The notes under the pieces: generated by a model | Database searches by the model: none | Told to the model about the DNA's origin: nothing | What the model saw: the letters and a program-made list of their open reading frames with translations, nothing else | Shown here: positions 1-10,740 of the stretch, piece after piece | Layout: every line of letters begins with the position of its first letter | Numbering within the stretch: the stretch's first letter is position 1 | Translations under genes and position numbers: made by a program | Source of the DNA: Karstenula rhodostoma CBS 690.94 | Lineage: Eukaryota > Ascomycota > Dothideomycetes > Pleosporales > Didymosphaeriaceae | NCBI GenBank assembly: GCA_010093485.1 | Contig: MU001493.1 | Coordinates: 1,639,601 to 1,703,600, forward strand | Length of the DNA stretch: 64,000 bases | Direction of reading: 5' to 3'

Positions 1-1
1 C

Positions 2-436
2 GTGTCCAACGATATTTTAGAACCAAAACGTACGCTCACCCTCCGCCACCTGTACGAACTCCTCGCCGCCGTTGAAGACCTCTCAACCGCCCCCAGTATG
101 ATACGCGCACAATGCGAAGAAGCGCTCTCTACTACACTACTTGCCGCCCACGAGCACGGTTCCTGCTCGTCGCTGCAAAAATCAACGTCCAACTTGACGA
201 CGGCCTCTTCACAGTATTCCTTGATTGGTAGCATTTCGGGATCAGTGGAGGGCGTGAGCACCGCGAGTTCGACTGTGTTGGTCCAGGGCGGGGGTGTTGA
301 TGATGTGAAGAGGGGATGGGATTGGCGAAAGGGCTTCCCTCGGGGAGCGAAGGGCGAGGATGTGATTAGAGTAGTGCGGCTAGGAATTGCGAAGGAACTG
401 GGACGGGCGTTTGCTGAGGGCGAACTCCAGCCTTGA
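2..436 (+). CDS. C-terminal end of an unrecognised protein (5' truncated by window edge)
   Basis: The reading frame is already open at the first bases of the window and ends with TGA at 434-436, so only about 144 C-terminal residues are visible. The start lies outside the window. The tail holds a Ser/Thr-rich middle part followed by a more conserved-looking end: a Gly-Trp-Asp-Trp-Arg-Lys motif, then an amphipathic stretch rich in Val, Leu and Arg, ending in AEGELQP. I do not recognise the family. The ordered last 45 residues look like a real protein terminus rather than chance, but no function can be given. It is convergent with the membrane protein gene at 844-2023, with about 400 bp between the two stops. 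Confidence 0.5.
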   Translation: MSNDILEPKRTLTLRHLYELLAAVEDLSTAPSMIRAQCEEALSTTLLAAHEHGSCSSLQKSTSNLTTASSQYSLIGSISGSVEGVSTASSTVLVQGGGVDDVKRGWDWRKGFPRGAKGEDVIRVVRLGIAKELGRAFAEGELQP

Positions 437-843
437 CCGACAAGTCAAGTGGGGTAAGGAAACAGGGGCCGGGATTGTAATGATACCACTGTAGTGAACC
501 GCGGGCATGTGTTTGTTTAGGGGATACAGCTTTGGCGGATCAACTCAGCTTGAATTGACGGAACTCGCAATGAAAAGCCTTTTGCCCAACTTGCCGTTGA
601 AGACAGGAGATGGATAATTCTTCGCCATCACGCGTGAATTAGGAAGTGGGCAAGGCGCCCAATCTGCATAGTTAAACAATTGGTATTAACAGCTATGTAA
701 GATCGTATGGTACAAGTTCCATTACATTGACAAAAGAAACAAACACCACGCTAAATAACATGCAAATAAGCTGAAACGCCAAGAAACACAACCGTGTACA
801 CTCTGCTCTTACAGGGGCCGTTTGTGGACATCTTGGGGTGCGA
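437..843. other. Intergenic, convergent 3' ends
   Basis: This interval lies between two convergent stop codons. I see no gene, repeat or RNA signature in it. It probably holds the two 3' untranslated regions. Confidence 0.5.
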
Positions 844-2023
844 TTACGTGGGCGTATGCCAATTCTTATACAGACACGAGCACATCGTAGTCGCATCCTC
901 TGCGTCCAGACCGATGGACTCGCCCTGCTGTCCACTCGAAGTGGTTTTGTAACAGCTGGGCACGTTTTTGCCGCCTGCTGCGGTTTGCTCGACCTTTAGG
1001 GCGTACGGCCATGTGGTGTAGCTCGTACTGGCATCCGGGTCCTTGTCGCTTGGATACTCCTTTGCCATCTTCGTGTACATGACACCCTGCAGGTTCCCCA
1101 CGAAGTCGCACTCCACAGCTGCGTGATCGGACGTCAGGTTCGTGCTCGGGCTGATGGTCCTTGTCTGGTCGATCTGGAATCGGTAGCGTTCTTTGTCTTT
1201 CCCTTCATCTAGGAGTTCCAGATCGGCGTTCTTGAAGGCTATGCTGAAGGGGTTGTCGGTTGACGAGATTTTGTAGGCGCCTTTCGAGCCGGAGATGATC
1301 CAGTTAAAAGTTGCCTGCGACTTGGACACTGAGGTGTAGTAGTCGGTGTAGGGAGCGCATGTCCAGGTCAACGGGTTGGACGTGCAGTTCGTTTGGACCG
1401 TGTCGAGGAAGGTTACGAGGCTGTATGTGCCAATCGGGAAGTTGGAGGGCTGGGCGCTTGAACTCTCACTTGAGGTGGAAGTTGGAGAGGCGGGAGTGTC
1501 TGAGGATCCGGAATCGGAGTTGGTGGTGGTGGTGGCTGTGGTGGAAGAGGAGCTTTAATATGTTAGCTGGTGGACTGTATTGCAAAATGAACGGTATGGC
1601 GTACCTCTCAGACTTCTTCTTTAAACCCATACCCAAACCGACGCCCAATGCGATAATTAACAAGAGGATGATCGCAATTAAGATGAGTAACCTCTTCCAA
1701 CCACCTCTCTTCGCGATTTGCTGGTTGTTTCGCAGCGCCGCGAACTTTTCGTTCTCGGTCCATACGTTATAGCTATACCCGCTTGAGTGCGCACTCGCAC
1801 CTCTGTCCTCTGGTACATCGGGTAGTATAACACTCAGCCCGCTTTTCCGTACCGAATCGCGATGCGATTCATGTGCCTTCGCGGTCTGAGAATCGAAGCT
1901 TCCATTCTCGAGGATGACGGTGAGACGGTGGCCGGCCGAGGTGGAGATGCGTTTGGGCTGATCTTGGTGTTGCTCAAAGCCGACCTGGTTGAGGTAGTGT
2001 TTTTTGGGGCCCCAAATACCCAT
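844..2023 (-). CDS. Single-pass membrane protein with Ser/Thr stalk and extracellular domain (two exons)
   Basis: Exons are 2023-1605 and 1552-844. The 52 bp intron has a GTACGC donor, a GCTAAC branch point and a TTAAAG acceptor, and phase 2 is kept across it. The protein has about 375 residues. Residues 1-107 are polar and presumably cytosolic. A strongly hydrophobic segment (LLILIAIILLLIIALGVGLG) around residues 111-130 is the only membrane span, followed by three or four Lys. A Ser/Thr-rich stalk encoded from exon 2 comes next, then a domain of about 200 residues with several Cys and N-glycosylation sequons. The layout (type II orientation without a signal peptide, stalk, Cys-containing outer domain) is common in fungal plasma-membrane proteins of unknown function. 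The outer domain is not one I can name. The gene is divergent from the Clr2-like gene. Confidence 0.72.
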
Positions 2024-3281
2024 CGCAGCGAGAGGATTGGCAGGTGCTGAGTAGAAGGTTGCTCAAGGCAAGCCCGTTTGTGTTATCGCGCGTGCCACAG
2101 GGTCCTGTTCCAGCCTCCTTTGCATGCTCAGCACGGGTGCTTTGCTTTTCTTGCACTGCTCTACAGTCGATACTTCAACCGTCCATAACCTTTCTTTCCC
2201 GCTCAATGGTGGCCCTCGGCTCGACGGTAGAAGTGAGAGCTGAGGTGATGACGAGCAAGAAGAGAAACGAGGGACAACGGGACAACGGGACAACGGGTGA
2301 CAAGCCCCATGGTTAGCTCCCTGAGCAGCTGGGGACGGCGCACGTGGAGACCTGGTTCCTCCCGTGGACGGCATGGCGCAAATGCCATGGCCTGCGTCTT
2401 GCCTTGATGTGCTTAGCAAACGGCAGCCGAAGACGTATCGAAATCCAAAATCAGTCAAAAACGGGATGGCGTTGCTGCGAGGCACTGAATCTGAGTGTCG
2501 ATCTAGACTTGCGCCATGCTTTTTAGAGGTGGGACGCCGCAAAGAGCTCAGCTCACTAGCAAAGGGGCGTCGAACACGAGGTTTTGTGGCTGTTCTGGGA
2601 GCACCGAAATGGGCCTTCCCGGGGTGCAGCGGGATCTCTGGTTCGCACCAGCGACTCTGCGCAGCCTTGTGTCATTAGCAGATAGACAATGGACCCTCGA
2701 CCTTCGACCTTCATCGGTGCTCACAGATGTCGCCAGGTACGAGGGGCGCAGCATGAAGTCCATGACTCGGTGGACGCAGGGATGACAGATGCAGCGCGCT
2801 TGCGCTTCTTGCGGGATCCTTTGCGCATTGCCAAGGCTGTCCTGCGAACCAACGCGCTGTTGGCGGGAGGCTCCATAGGCTTCACATCAATCACGTGCCA
2901 CTTGCTGAGAGGAAAGCGACCTCGACAGCAAACAGACGCGCGCTATGAGTATGAGTCCCAGGCGCGTACACGTCACGGTTCGCGACACTAATCTCTTCCT
3001 CTTCACGCGACTGACTGCAAACGCTTCCACAAACAGCAGCAACGACCAGGCCTCTTTCCTACCTTCCTACCTTCCCACACTTATCGGACCCTTGTTGTAA
3101 TCTGCAGACGGCTTGCTTTTGCGTATGCCAACTCTTCTCTCCACTGCAAGAGCCCAAAGATATTGCGCCACCTTTCCTGGACTGCCCCCGAACAGTAAGT
3201 GCGCACATGCAAGCTGGTCTACCGACTGGCCCGTGCTAACAGGTGGAGTTGCGTACCATATCACTACTCAGTTGCCCCATC
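2024..3281. promoter_or_regulatory. Divergent intergenic region
   Basis: About 1.26 kb separates the starts of the membrane protein (-) and the Clr2-like gene (+). Short reading frames here overlap on both strands and look like chance. A possible 5' UTR intron of the Clr2-like gene runs from a GTAAGT donor at 3195 to the AG at about 3240. A short direct repeat of GGGACAACG lies near 2270-2300. Nothing else is evident. Confidence 0.4.
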
Positions 3282-5327
3282 ATGCCTACTGTCGTTGTCC
3301 CGCTCAGGCCCGGCTCCGATGGAGATTACGCGCACAAACCGCCCGATAATTCCATCTGGGCCATCATCGATCCTCCTACTCTATATCTGGAGCGTGTTGG
3401 CTTGCAATGGATGCAAGATCGAGACGAAGCGAAGCCTGGCATCAAGTATGTTCTTGAGAGACTGCCTGTTGGCTACACGCTTTATCAACGCCCCCGCGCC
3501 AATGGCACCAAGGACAAGTACCTCTTCGGTCATCCCAATCACAAGTACTTCGACTCGCCGAATAGGTTCTTTCCCCACTTCAAACACCTGATGGAGAATG
3601 GCGGCAATTCGATAGGTTGTCCTTGTACCATCTGCGATCCTCGCAGCGGCGTCCTGCCTGGTAAGCCGCCTTCAATCAGCGGCCATTTCAGCAAGAGCAG
3701 CTCTTCCGCGAGTAGCTTAAGCTCAAGGAGGATCAGCGTCGCGACAGCTTTCAAGGAAACGATCGCGACTCAACCAGTGCTGGACAACGGTGCTGTGGCA
3801 TCCGCTAAAGTGCCACTGGGACGCCCCAAGGTAATGCTTGCAGGCATGGACGCAACTCACGTTGATGAAGAAGGAACGCCGGATATCTATCGTAATCTTA
3901 TCGACAGACTCAAGCGTCACGGAAAACTTGATGAATCTATCAAGGAACCTCTCAGTCTCGACTGGCGCGCTGAGCAAGAAGTTATCCCAGACCTGTTGAA
4001 GAAAGTACGGCGCGACCCGCAATGGCTGCCTCGCGTCGGCGACATACTTCTATACGTTCGAAATGTCCCCGATGGCTTCCAGATTGCACAGGATCCCCAG
4101 ACAGGCAAGTGTTTACTCTACGACCCACAGAGCAACAACTTCGGAGAAAAGGCTGTATGGGAAGCAGGCCTTGTCAGCCAAGCGCCTGCGGAGTCTGCGG
4201 AGGGCGAGGACCAGTGGTACGTCGGTCAGACTGGTTTACGCATGGAGCCCGTACCTGATCCCAACGACACCGACAAGTCGTTGTCGAAACGATACACATA
4301 TGTTGCAGTAAAGCACACGCGTCCATTCTGTTTGTGGAAAGATTACATCGGGTACGTTCCGCGAGACAAGCGGCACCCGACCATTCAAAATGCGTTCACA
4401 GTCTCCGCTACCATGTCCTTGATGGGCAAGCATCGCTTCCACGGTACATGGCCAACTGCGTACATCCATTGTCACGCCATATACATTGGATCCGAGCTGA
4501 TCGCAGTTGGTGACACTGTCCGGCTCGTACCTAAAGCTGGGGATGATAACAATGTCATCACAGACGTTCTTGTCGTGAAGACAATTCGCCTAAGGCTTTC
4601 TAATCTTGATGACGCATCTTCAAATGACTACGACGAAGGTCGACCCTATAATTTGGAGATATGGATCTATGGCTCTGGATACACTGTTACAGCTTCACGA
4701 TCAAGCAAAAAGTGGCTTAGCGAAAGCAACACAGCGATCCCAAAGTCAGCGTCTGGTTACGGAGCCTGGTTTCCCTTGCACCCGCCCGACAAGGAACTCG
4801 CAGTACCGTTCTCTAGGATTATTGGCCGTCTATATGAGCACGACGCCCTTGAGTCATGGGTTCCTGATCCGGAATTAGATAGCGGCCGAGACGGTGTTCT
4901 TGATGCACGACACTTTGCTTCGAAGAACGACCAGCGGATTGTCTCTAATGTCGGTACTACTTGGTTCTGGGCCGACAGCCGCGCGGATGCCCTGGATCTA
5001 CAGGCCATTAATGGTCTTGACGTTAGAAAGTATGATGTTCAGCGCGATCCTAGGGACTGGCGCAAGAGTATCAAGACAATGGAGGCAGGCGCTGCATTCT
5101 CGGACCGGAAACCTGCGCCGCACGTGCGCAGTCTCCGGAGATTTTTGGCGCCCGGCACAGGGATGCAAGACGAAAGGAGCAATAATTCGAGTAGCTCGAT
5201 GACGACTGGCAGCAAGCGACGGATTATCGAAGTCAGCGACGATGACGAAGAAGACATCCGACGGCAAACTCGAATTGTCACTGATGTCCCATACAAGAGA
5301 TCGAAGATACAGGTTGTAGTCGACTAG
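3282..5327 (+). CDS. Clr2-like transcriptional silencing protein (cryptic loci regulator 2 family)
   Basis: A single open exon gives 681 residues from the ATG at 3282. An upstream in-frame ATG at 3243 adds 13 residues, but those look like UTR and the MPTVVVPL start fits better. Around residues 80-120 a GHP...YF.SP..F.PHFKHL segment is followed by a C-x-C-x2-C cluster, which is the hallmark I associate with the N-terminal Clr2 region. A further large globular part follows. The tail (about 640-681) is acidic with basic patches and resembles a nuclear localisation signal. In fission yeast Clr2 is part of the SHREC complex (with Clr1, Clr3 and Mit1), which removes histone acetylation and silences heterochromatin. 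The same role here is inference. The assignment rests on motif memory and not on a search. Confidence 0.72.
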   Translation: MPTVVVPLRPGSDGDYAHKPPDNSIWAIIDPPTLYLERVGLQWMQDRDEAKPGIKYVLERLPVGYTLYQRPRANGTKDKYLFGHPNHKYFDSPNRFFPHFKHLMENGGNSIGCPCTICDPRSGVLPGKPPSISGHFSKSSSSASSLSSRRISVATAFKETIATQPVLDNGAVASAKVPLGRPKVMLAGMDATHVDEEGTPDIYRNLIDRLKRHGKLDESIKEPLSLDWRAEQEVIPDLLKKVRRDPQWLPRVGDILLYVRNVPDGFQIAQDPQTGKCLLYDPQSNNFGEKAVWEAGLVSQAPAESAEGEDQWYVGQTGLRMEPVPDPNDTDKSLSKRYTYVAVKHTRPFCLWKDYIGYVPRDKRHPTIQNAFTVSATMSLMGKHRFHGTWPTAYIHCHAIYIGSELIAVGDTVRLVPKAGDDNNVITDVLVVKTIRLRLSNLDDASSNDYDEGRPYNLEIWIYGSGYTVTASRSSKKWLSESNTAIPKSASGYGAWFPLHPPDKELAVPFSRIIGRLYEHDALESWVPDPELDSGRDGVLDARHFASKNDQRIVSNVGTTWFWADSRADALDLQAINGLDVRKYDVQRDPRDWRKSIKTMEAGAAFSDRKPAPHVRSLRRFLAPGTGMQDERSNNSSSSMTTGSKRRIIEVSDDDEEDIRRQTRIVTDVPYKRSKIQVVVD

Positions 5328-5819
5328 GCGAACAACCTTCTGGATCCACGAATGAAACGTTGTCACCTTCAAAGCTCTCATATTGCCGGTCCTGGCCGCA
5401 GAACGTAAGTCGGGAAACATAATGCGCAGAACAAAATCAACACATACTTGTCGAACGTGATTGCTTTTTAGCTTTACCGACACCCAACCGCGACTGAAGA
5501 TACTCGTGCACACAAGCCTGTATACACCATACTCATTTCAGCAATATCTTATCCCACAAGTCTGTCCTCGGCAGAGTGTGTTTTCTGTTATGCATATGCA
5601 AAGGTTGTTGGCATCTCAAGGAGTACGAGGAGTGTTTTTGGGATACCACGAGCTCGATTGAAGTCCGGCGGAATGGGCCGGCAGCTGTATCATGGGAAAG
5701 GGTAGACAAAATCGTGTAATACTTATAATTCTGTATTCATGCACCGGAAGCCACTCGGGTGATCTCACATGGTTTTATGAGCCACGGCGTAACGCAGAAC
5801 CTAGATACTACAGGGTGCT
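5328..5819. other. Intergenic, no gene seen
   Basis: This follows the Clr2-like stop and includes the presumed 3' UTR. Only short unconvincing frames occur. It leads into the small inverted-repeat element at 5820. Confidence 0.4.
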
Positions 5820-6043
5820 GTGGTTGCAGCCCTATCTTTTAGAAGTAGGTCCTCCGGGCAAGGGCCACGTAAAGTATAAAGTGTTAGTACCATTCCATAA
5901 AAGGATAGTACTTTTGTATAATAGGAAAGTATCCTTCGATAATGGGAAAGTATCGTACAATAAAGAGGCCTAAATACGCTGCTATAGGGGTTTAGATCCC
6001 TAGAAAGAAATATACCTACTACAAAAAGATAGGGCTGCAACAA
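5820..6043. mobile_element. Small non-coding element with terminal inverted repeats (MITE-like)
   Basis: The left end (5823-5849, reading ttgcagccctatctttt then agaagtaggt) and the reverse complement of the right end (6014-6040) match at 25 of 27 positions. One more near-match extends the outer edge. The 224 bp span has no coding capacity. Its interior is AT-rich with several short repeats of the type ggaaagtat. Matching inverted ends around a short non-coding core are the usual sign of a miniature inverted-repeat transposable element. I could not define a target-site duplication with confidence, so the exact borders are open. Confidence 0.6.
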
Positions 6044-6276
6044 CGGGACGAATTGATGGGATGCAAAAACCCAGGTACTCGAATATTTTGCACCCGAGTA
6101 TCCTCTTGATTGGCGCCGCCTGATGACTCTATTGTCGGAAACCAGCAGAAGGACCTCCTTGCCGAAGTTGGCCGAGGAAGCGTACGTGATAGCGCGCTTG
6201 CTGGTGCCCAGGACGCAGCTCACCCGACCCTGCTTTTTACCTCAGCTAACCACGCTAAACCTTTTTTAACCTTTTT
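6044..6276. other. Intergenic, possible unrelated coding remnant
   Basis: On the minus strand 6110-6223 reads through without a stop and has normal GC content between two AT-rich patches. It might be a fragment of an old coding sequence or transposon. No family is recognisable. Confidence 0.2.
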
Positions 6277-6460
6277 TATAAATAAGTTCTAAATAAGTTT
6301 AGAACTTATATATAAAATACTAATAAATTTAAATTCTAATAGAATAAAAAGATTCTATAGAGTTAGGGTTAGGTTAGGTTAAAGTTAGGATAAGGTTAGA
6401 GTTAGGGTATAGGATTTATAGTCTTTTTAATATATTATTTAATTATAAATAAGTTCTAAA
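6277..6460. repeat. AT-rich patch bounded by a 17 bp direct repeat
   Basis: The 17-mer tataaataagttctaaa occurs at 6277-6293 and again at 6444-6460. The first copy also forms a 12 bp inverted repeat with 6298-6309 across a 4 bp spacer. Between the two copies lie an AT-rich stretch and the telomere-like array. The patch stands out sharply from the surrounding roughly 50% GC sequence and is probably a mutated repeat remnant. Confidence 0.5.
6361..6415 (+). repeat. Degenerate interstitial telomere-like repeats
   Basis: Several TTAGGG and TTAGG-type units follow one another (gttagggttaggttaggtt, then imperfect gttagga, gttaga and gttagggta units). TTAGGG is the telomere repeat of most filamentous ascomycetes. 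The array is short and imperfect, so it may be an old repair or insertion scar or a chance AT/G-rich repeat. Confidence 0.45.
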
Positions 6461-7642
6461 CAAGTTCGCTTAATTATATAAGCTAGAGGTAACCTGATAC
6501 TGTATCCTAGTAAGTTTCCTAATTAGGATTAGCGTAGTCGGTGAACAGGGGGCAGTATATGCCGACCTAAAAACCATGGTCGGGTGACCTGCCTGCACCT
6601 GGTGCCCAAGTGGAAAGCATGTTGCTGTGAAAGCACGGCTACCTCAACAGCGACCTAACACACCTACCCTCGCATCTCAGCCTTGATCGGCGTTGCATAA
6701 CTCTTGGCACGCCTCACATTCCCTTGTGCTGACAAGCCGTCCCAGCGGGGAAACGGGCAGAGGTGTTTTAGCCTCGTCTCGGAGCGCCTCATCGTGAATT
6801 TGCCCCTCAGGGGTACGGAAAACGGCTCTAATCTTGACGCACGGCAACCAGCGTCTGGGCCGGCGACCGCGGCAGCGGCTTGACGGCCAGCGGCGAAAAC
6901 TCATCGCTGTGCTGGGCATCAGATGCCCATTCCACCGGAATTGTTCTTGAATTCTTCTATGGCGGAAGGGTCATAGCTTTGACGGCGGATCGAAGGATGG
7001 AACCGAACCAGCAAGGGGTTCAGGGCCTTCGGGAGTCAGTATCGACGAACTTGTCTTTCCCTCTCCTTATTCTGACATGCACTCAGCAATGGAGCTTCAG
7101 ATGATTTACATCACCTGCAAATGCCTGCTATTGCGTTCCGGTTCACGTCCTATGCGACGCAAGAGCAACCCAACGCACTTCCTTTGTCCAGGCTTCCGCC
7201 CCAAAAAGCGCCACCATTCATATAGTTTATCCGAGGTTGTGTCACAACCCCTTGCGCTTTGTGCTCCAAGACAAGGGCCGGGGCCGCTGGGACTGACTCT
7301 TATGGTCCCGCTTCGGGAATAGTGCTCATGTGATAGCGCGTTGGCGCGTTTTGCTAATCAACGCGTCCAATCTCGCGTCGACATTCACCTATCCCCGTCG
7401 CTGGGCAGATAGCGGCCTCTCCGCAGCAAGTCGCCTATATAATCGCAGCCGCGCACGCCCTCATTTGCCTGTTATCGCCTTTTGCCTGCCCTTCCAAGTT
7501 GCTGCCTGAGGATTTCTCCATCGGCTTGCGTATCCCAGACGACTCCATTCTTGCTGCCTATGTACTAAAACTATAATACCCGTTCGCCTTCACCTCCAAC
7601 AACACCACTTCCATCGGAACCACCAGTAATACATCGACCAAA
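6461..7642. other. Intergenic and promoter region upstream of the BTB gene
   Basis: No gene is supported. The stretch 7440-7640 is pyrimidine-rich and precedes the BTB start, as expected for a fungal core promoter and 5' UTR. The rest shows nothing recognisable. Confidence 0.4.
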
Positions 7643-8517
7643 ATGTTCTCATCATCAAGCCGGAGGCATCAAGAAGGTAGCTTCTCGAAACATCGAGCAA
7701 GCAAGTCGAAGTCGTCGCACAAGCGGAACGCTTCGTTCAAAGATTCGCCTCGCAAGGTAGAGAAGCTCGCACAGCAGACTACGGTCCCATCTCCACAATC
7801 GAACCAGACATCGCCAACGATCGGAAGGTAAGTCGAGCGGTCCTTCGCATCAGTGCTTGCCAACAGCTGATCACTAACGTTGACTTCATTAGCGCAATCA
7901 TCACTCTCTCTGTCGGACACGAGCAACGTTTGTTTGCAGCCCACGAAGATGTTCTTTGCCACTCGCCGTATTTTCAATCCGCCTGTCGGGATCAATTCTT
8001 TTCTAGCAGCAATAAACGCATCGACTTACCCGATGAAGATCCCGAAGTCTTCTCCTCGATCCTCGAGTACCTTTACAAAGGCGACTACTATCCCCGATTG
8101 GAGTACGATACCAAGAGGAAGAGCTGGAATCTAGAAGACGGCGGCAACACTGGCGCCAACGAAGCTGCTATCCACACTGCCGCCGGACCGATCCTGAAGG
8201 ACACAATCATCTACTGCCAGGCCGAGAAGTATGGATTGCAGGAGTTGAAGAAGCTCGCGCTACGAAAGCAAGGGCTTCAGTCAGGCATTCAGTGTTCTAC
8301 TATCCTTACATCGGCCCGGTTCGCATATGCCAATACTCCAGACAACGACTCAAAGTTGCGAGCACACTACCTGGCACTAATCATCCGTGCCCGACACACC
8401 TTCAAGCGTAGTGGAACCATGCAGAATGAGATGGAGAACGGCGGCAAACTGTTCTTCGATCTTTTCGTGGCGATGGTCAATCACATGGACGACCTCACCC
8501 AGAAGTCACCTCGCTAA
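7643..8517 (+). CDS. BTB/POZ domain protein
   Basis: Exons are 7643-7827 and 7893-8517. The 65 bp intron has a GTAAGT donor, a CTAAC branch point and an ATTAG acceptor, and phase 2 is kept. The protein has 269 residues. The first 60 are basic and Ser/Lys-rich, probably disordered and possibly nuclear. Residues about 63-120 carry the BTB fold signature: a beta strand (ITLSVGHEQRLFAAHEDVL), then the C-x-SPYF segment, then LPDEDPEVFSSILEYLYKGDY. BTB domains make homo- or heterodimers and often link to Cullin-3 ligases. The helical C-terminal half resembles the many small fungal BTB proteins without kelch or MATH partners. The substrate is unknown. Confidence 0.85.
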
Positions 8518-10740
8518 GTTTGTTCGCCTCACTGGGCAACGATGCATCCCACGTCGCCGACTTCCATCTTTGGCTTTTGCAACACTCTCTACTCTCATTC
8601 GTCGCCTTTCATCACGGACACGATTTTGCGTGTCGCGTGCGCAACTCTTCTCCCCCTTTCTCTGACTCACATCCCGGCACGCTCGGTTCATCCCGGTCTC
8701 CCGACTACCCCTGCCCGGGTTATACCACGCAACATCAGCACGCACCAACAAAATCATAATTCACCATCGGAACTTTTCGCGTCGGCGTCGCCGTCGTTCC
8801 GTTTTCGCTTCTTGTAACATACTATTCCCCCCGGTCGGCTACGCGGCTACGGTGCAACAATCACCGAGGCCTTTCATCCCTTTCCCAGCTGTGTTTCCAT
8901 CTCCTTTCGCAAGGCGTTCTGGTTTTTGAGAAACGATACCATTCAGGCACTCATTTGCCGACTCGTACCAGTATATTTTGCGTTTCTGAACTCTCGATTT
9001 TTTCATGCGCTCCGTCATGACGGCCTTTGTCTTACAGGCATCGAAATTGTAGAAGCCCTCTGTTCTTTTTACATTTCTTTTTGCCGCAGTCTGGGAGAGT
9101 ACATCTTCAGAATGCGTCAAAATACGTGGCGATGCCACGGCGGCCTGGTGGGCTGTCCTTTTCTTACCTTTTCATCTACACTTAATGATGTCAACGCCCC
9201 GATGTCTTTGGATTTTCTTTCTGCGGGACAGATGGCACCAAATTGTACTACATAGAAGGAGCGGTAGGATGCTTGTTGGCGTGATTGTTGATGCGCTTGG
9301 TTACGCGGGAGTTTGGACTAGCTGGTCAACGCCTAGGATACGATGCGTTTCCAGCATTATGAATCGAATCCTGCTCTATGATGATACTACTTGCACAATG
9401 TTTAGTGATGCTCGTCGAGATGGAGAAGTGGAGGAAGTCGCATTTCGCCTCGTTCACAGGCGCCTTGGCCGAGCTATTGAGCGGATACCGGCACCGTTAT
9501 TTTTGGCCGTGGTAACAACTTCGCGATATCTTACATTTTGTCACGTAAAACCGGCATGCACACAAATGCAAATTATGCCGAAAATGAGATTGGAAGACAG
9601 GAACTAAACACAGGACGTAGCCCTTGCTCTGTCAAAGCGAAACGGCGCTACGACCCGAAAAGCAAGGATCAAAAGAGAAAAAAATCACCGTATTACTACT
9701 CGGTCAGGAAGCCATTTGAGCTGCCTAGGAGAGGCACGGCAGCTATAGTGGGGTCGTTGAGTCGATTACCATCGCCTACGAGTGGACAGGCGGTAGACTT
9801 TGGTCAGTGGAAAGCTTCGGCGAGAGCTCCGACAATAGTTCGAACTCGCAGCGGGCATGCTTGTCAGACGCCACGAATATGGCCTGGAACGTCTTTGAAG
9901 GGTGCGTGGGTTAGGTGACATGTCCGCACAACGAGGCGTCGCTATTAACAAGCACGCTATTTGCCGGAATGCATGCGGTTTGCAGGGATGCGCCGGAGGA
10001 ACCCGCTGCGTTGGAACGAGTGACGCGGCGGGACAAAGGAGGATCATCGAGGCGCCACTTCCTAGCAGTGCTATCGCTGTCGCACGAAGGCCGCCCACCG
10101 CTTTCGAACAGCAGAGTGAGTCACAGTATACGCGGAGTCGTGCGACGACTTTCATCAATGTCTCATAGTGGAAGCGAAGCGGCCGCCCACCTTGGAGGAG
10201 GAGCGATCTTCAGCAACGAACCGCGACCGACAGGAGGAGCAGAGATAGTCATGCAAACGCGGATTATCTCACTCCGGTGGCTTCTCGCGGCAGCCCGATA
10301 GATTGTTGAGGAGGCGTGGTTTCAGCAAGCATTGGACGAAGGGACAGCCGACGCGTCTAGGCGCGCTGACGCGAACACGACCCGATATCACATGAGCTGG
10401 TCGGTGCACGCGGATGTGGTGCAATGCAGCCTTGTGCAGCGTGAAGTCGCGCAGAGTACCCATGTAGTGTCAGGGCTAGCAATGAAAGATCCTCCTGGTG
10501 ACGTAACTGGGTATATTGTGTGACTACGAGGCCCTTTGATGGCCGGGTGTGACTTGGTACGCTTCGCCGCCTTAACGTTGGCCCATCGATAGTGTAGTCG
10601 CGCCGGACATGTACCTTCTTACAGATATTCAATGCAGCGTGCTGGTGGCATCGATCTAGTTATACCTACCTGTCATGGGCCACGGAGTATACCCGGACAA
10701 CTTCTGGGTGCAGTAGTGATACGTAGGCACCGATTAGGCA
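8518..10740. other. Long intergenic interval, no gene supported
   Basis: This 2.2 kb lies between the BTB stop and the CSN12 stop (convergent). Frames of up to 140 codons exist on both strands but overlap one another, have no splice logic and show no recognisable motif. No tRNA cloverleaf, repeat or transposon end was found by eye. The first several hundred bases are probably the BTB 3' UTR. Confidence 0.4.

Noticed and set aside
866..1772. Plus-strand and alternate minus-strand frames over the membrane protein gene
   Set aside because: They lie antisense or out of frame to the spliced gene and show no motif of their own.
9185..9607. 140-codon plus-strand frame
   Set aside because: No splice signals, no motif, and overlapped by other frames in a long non-coding interval.
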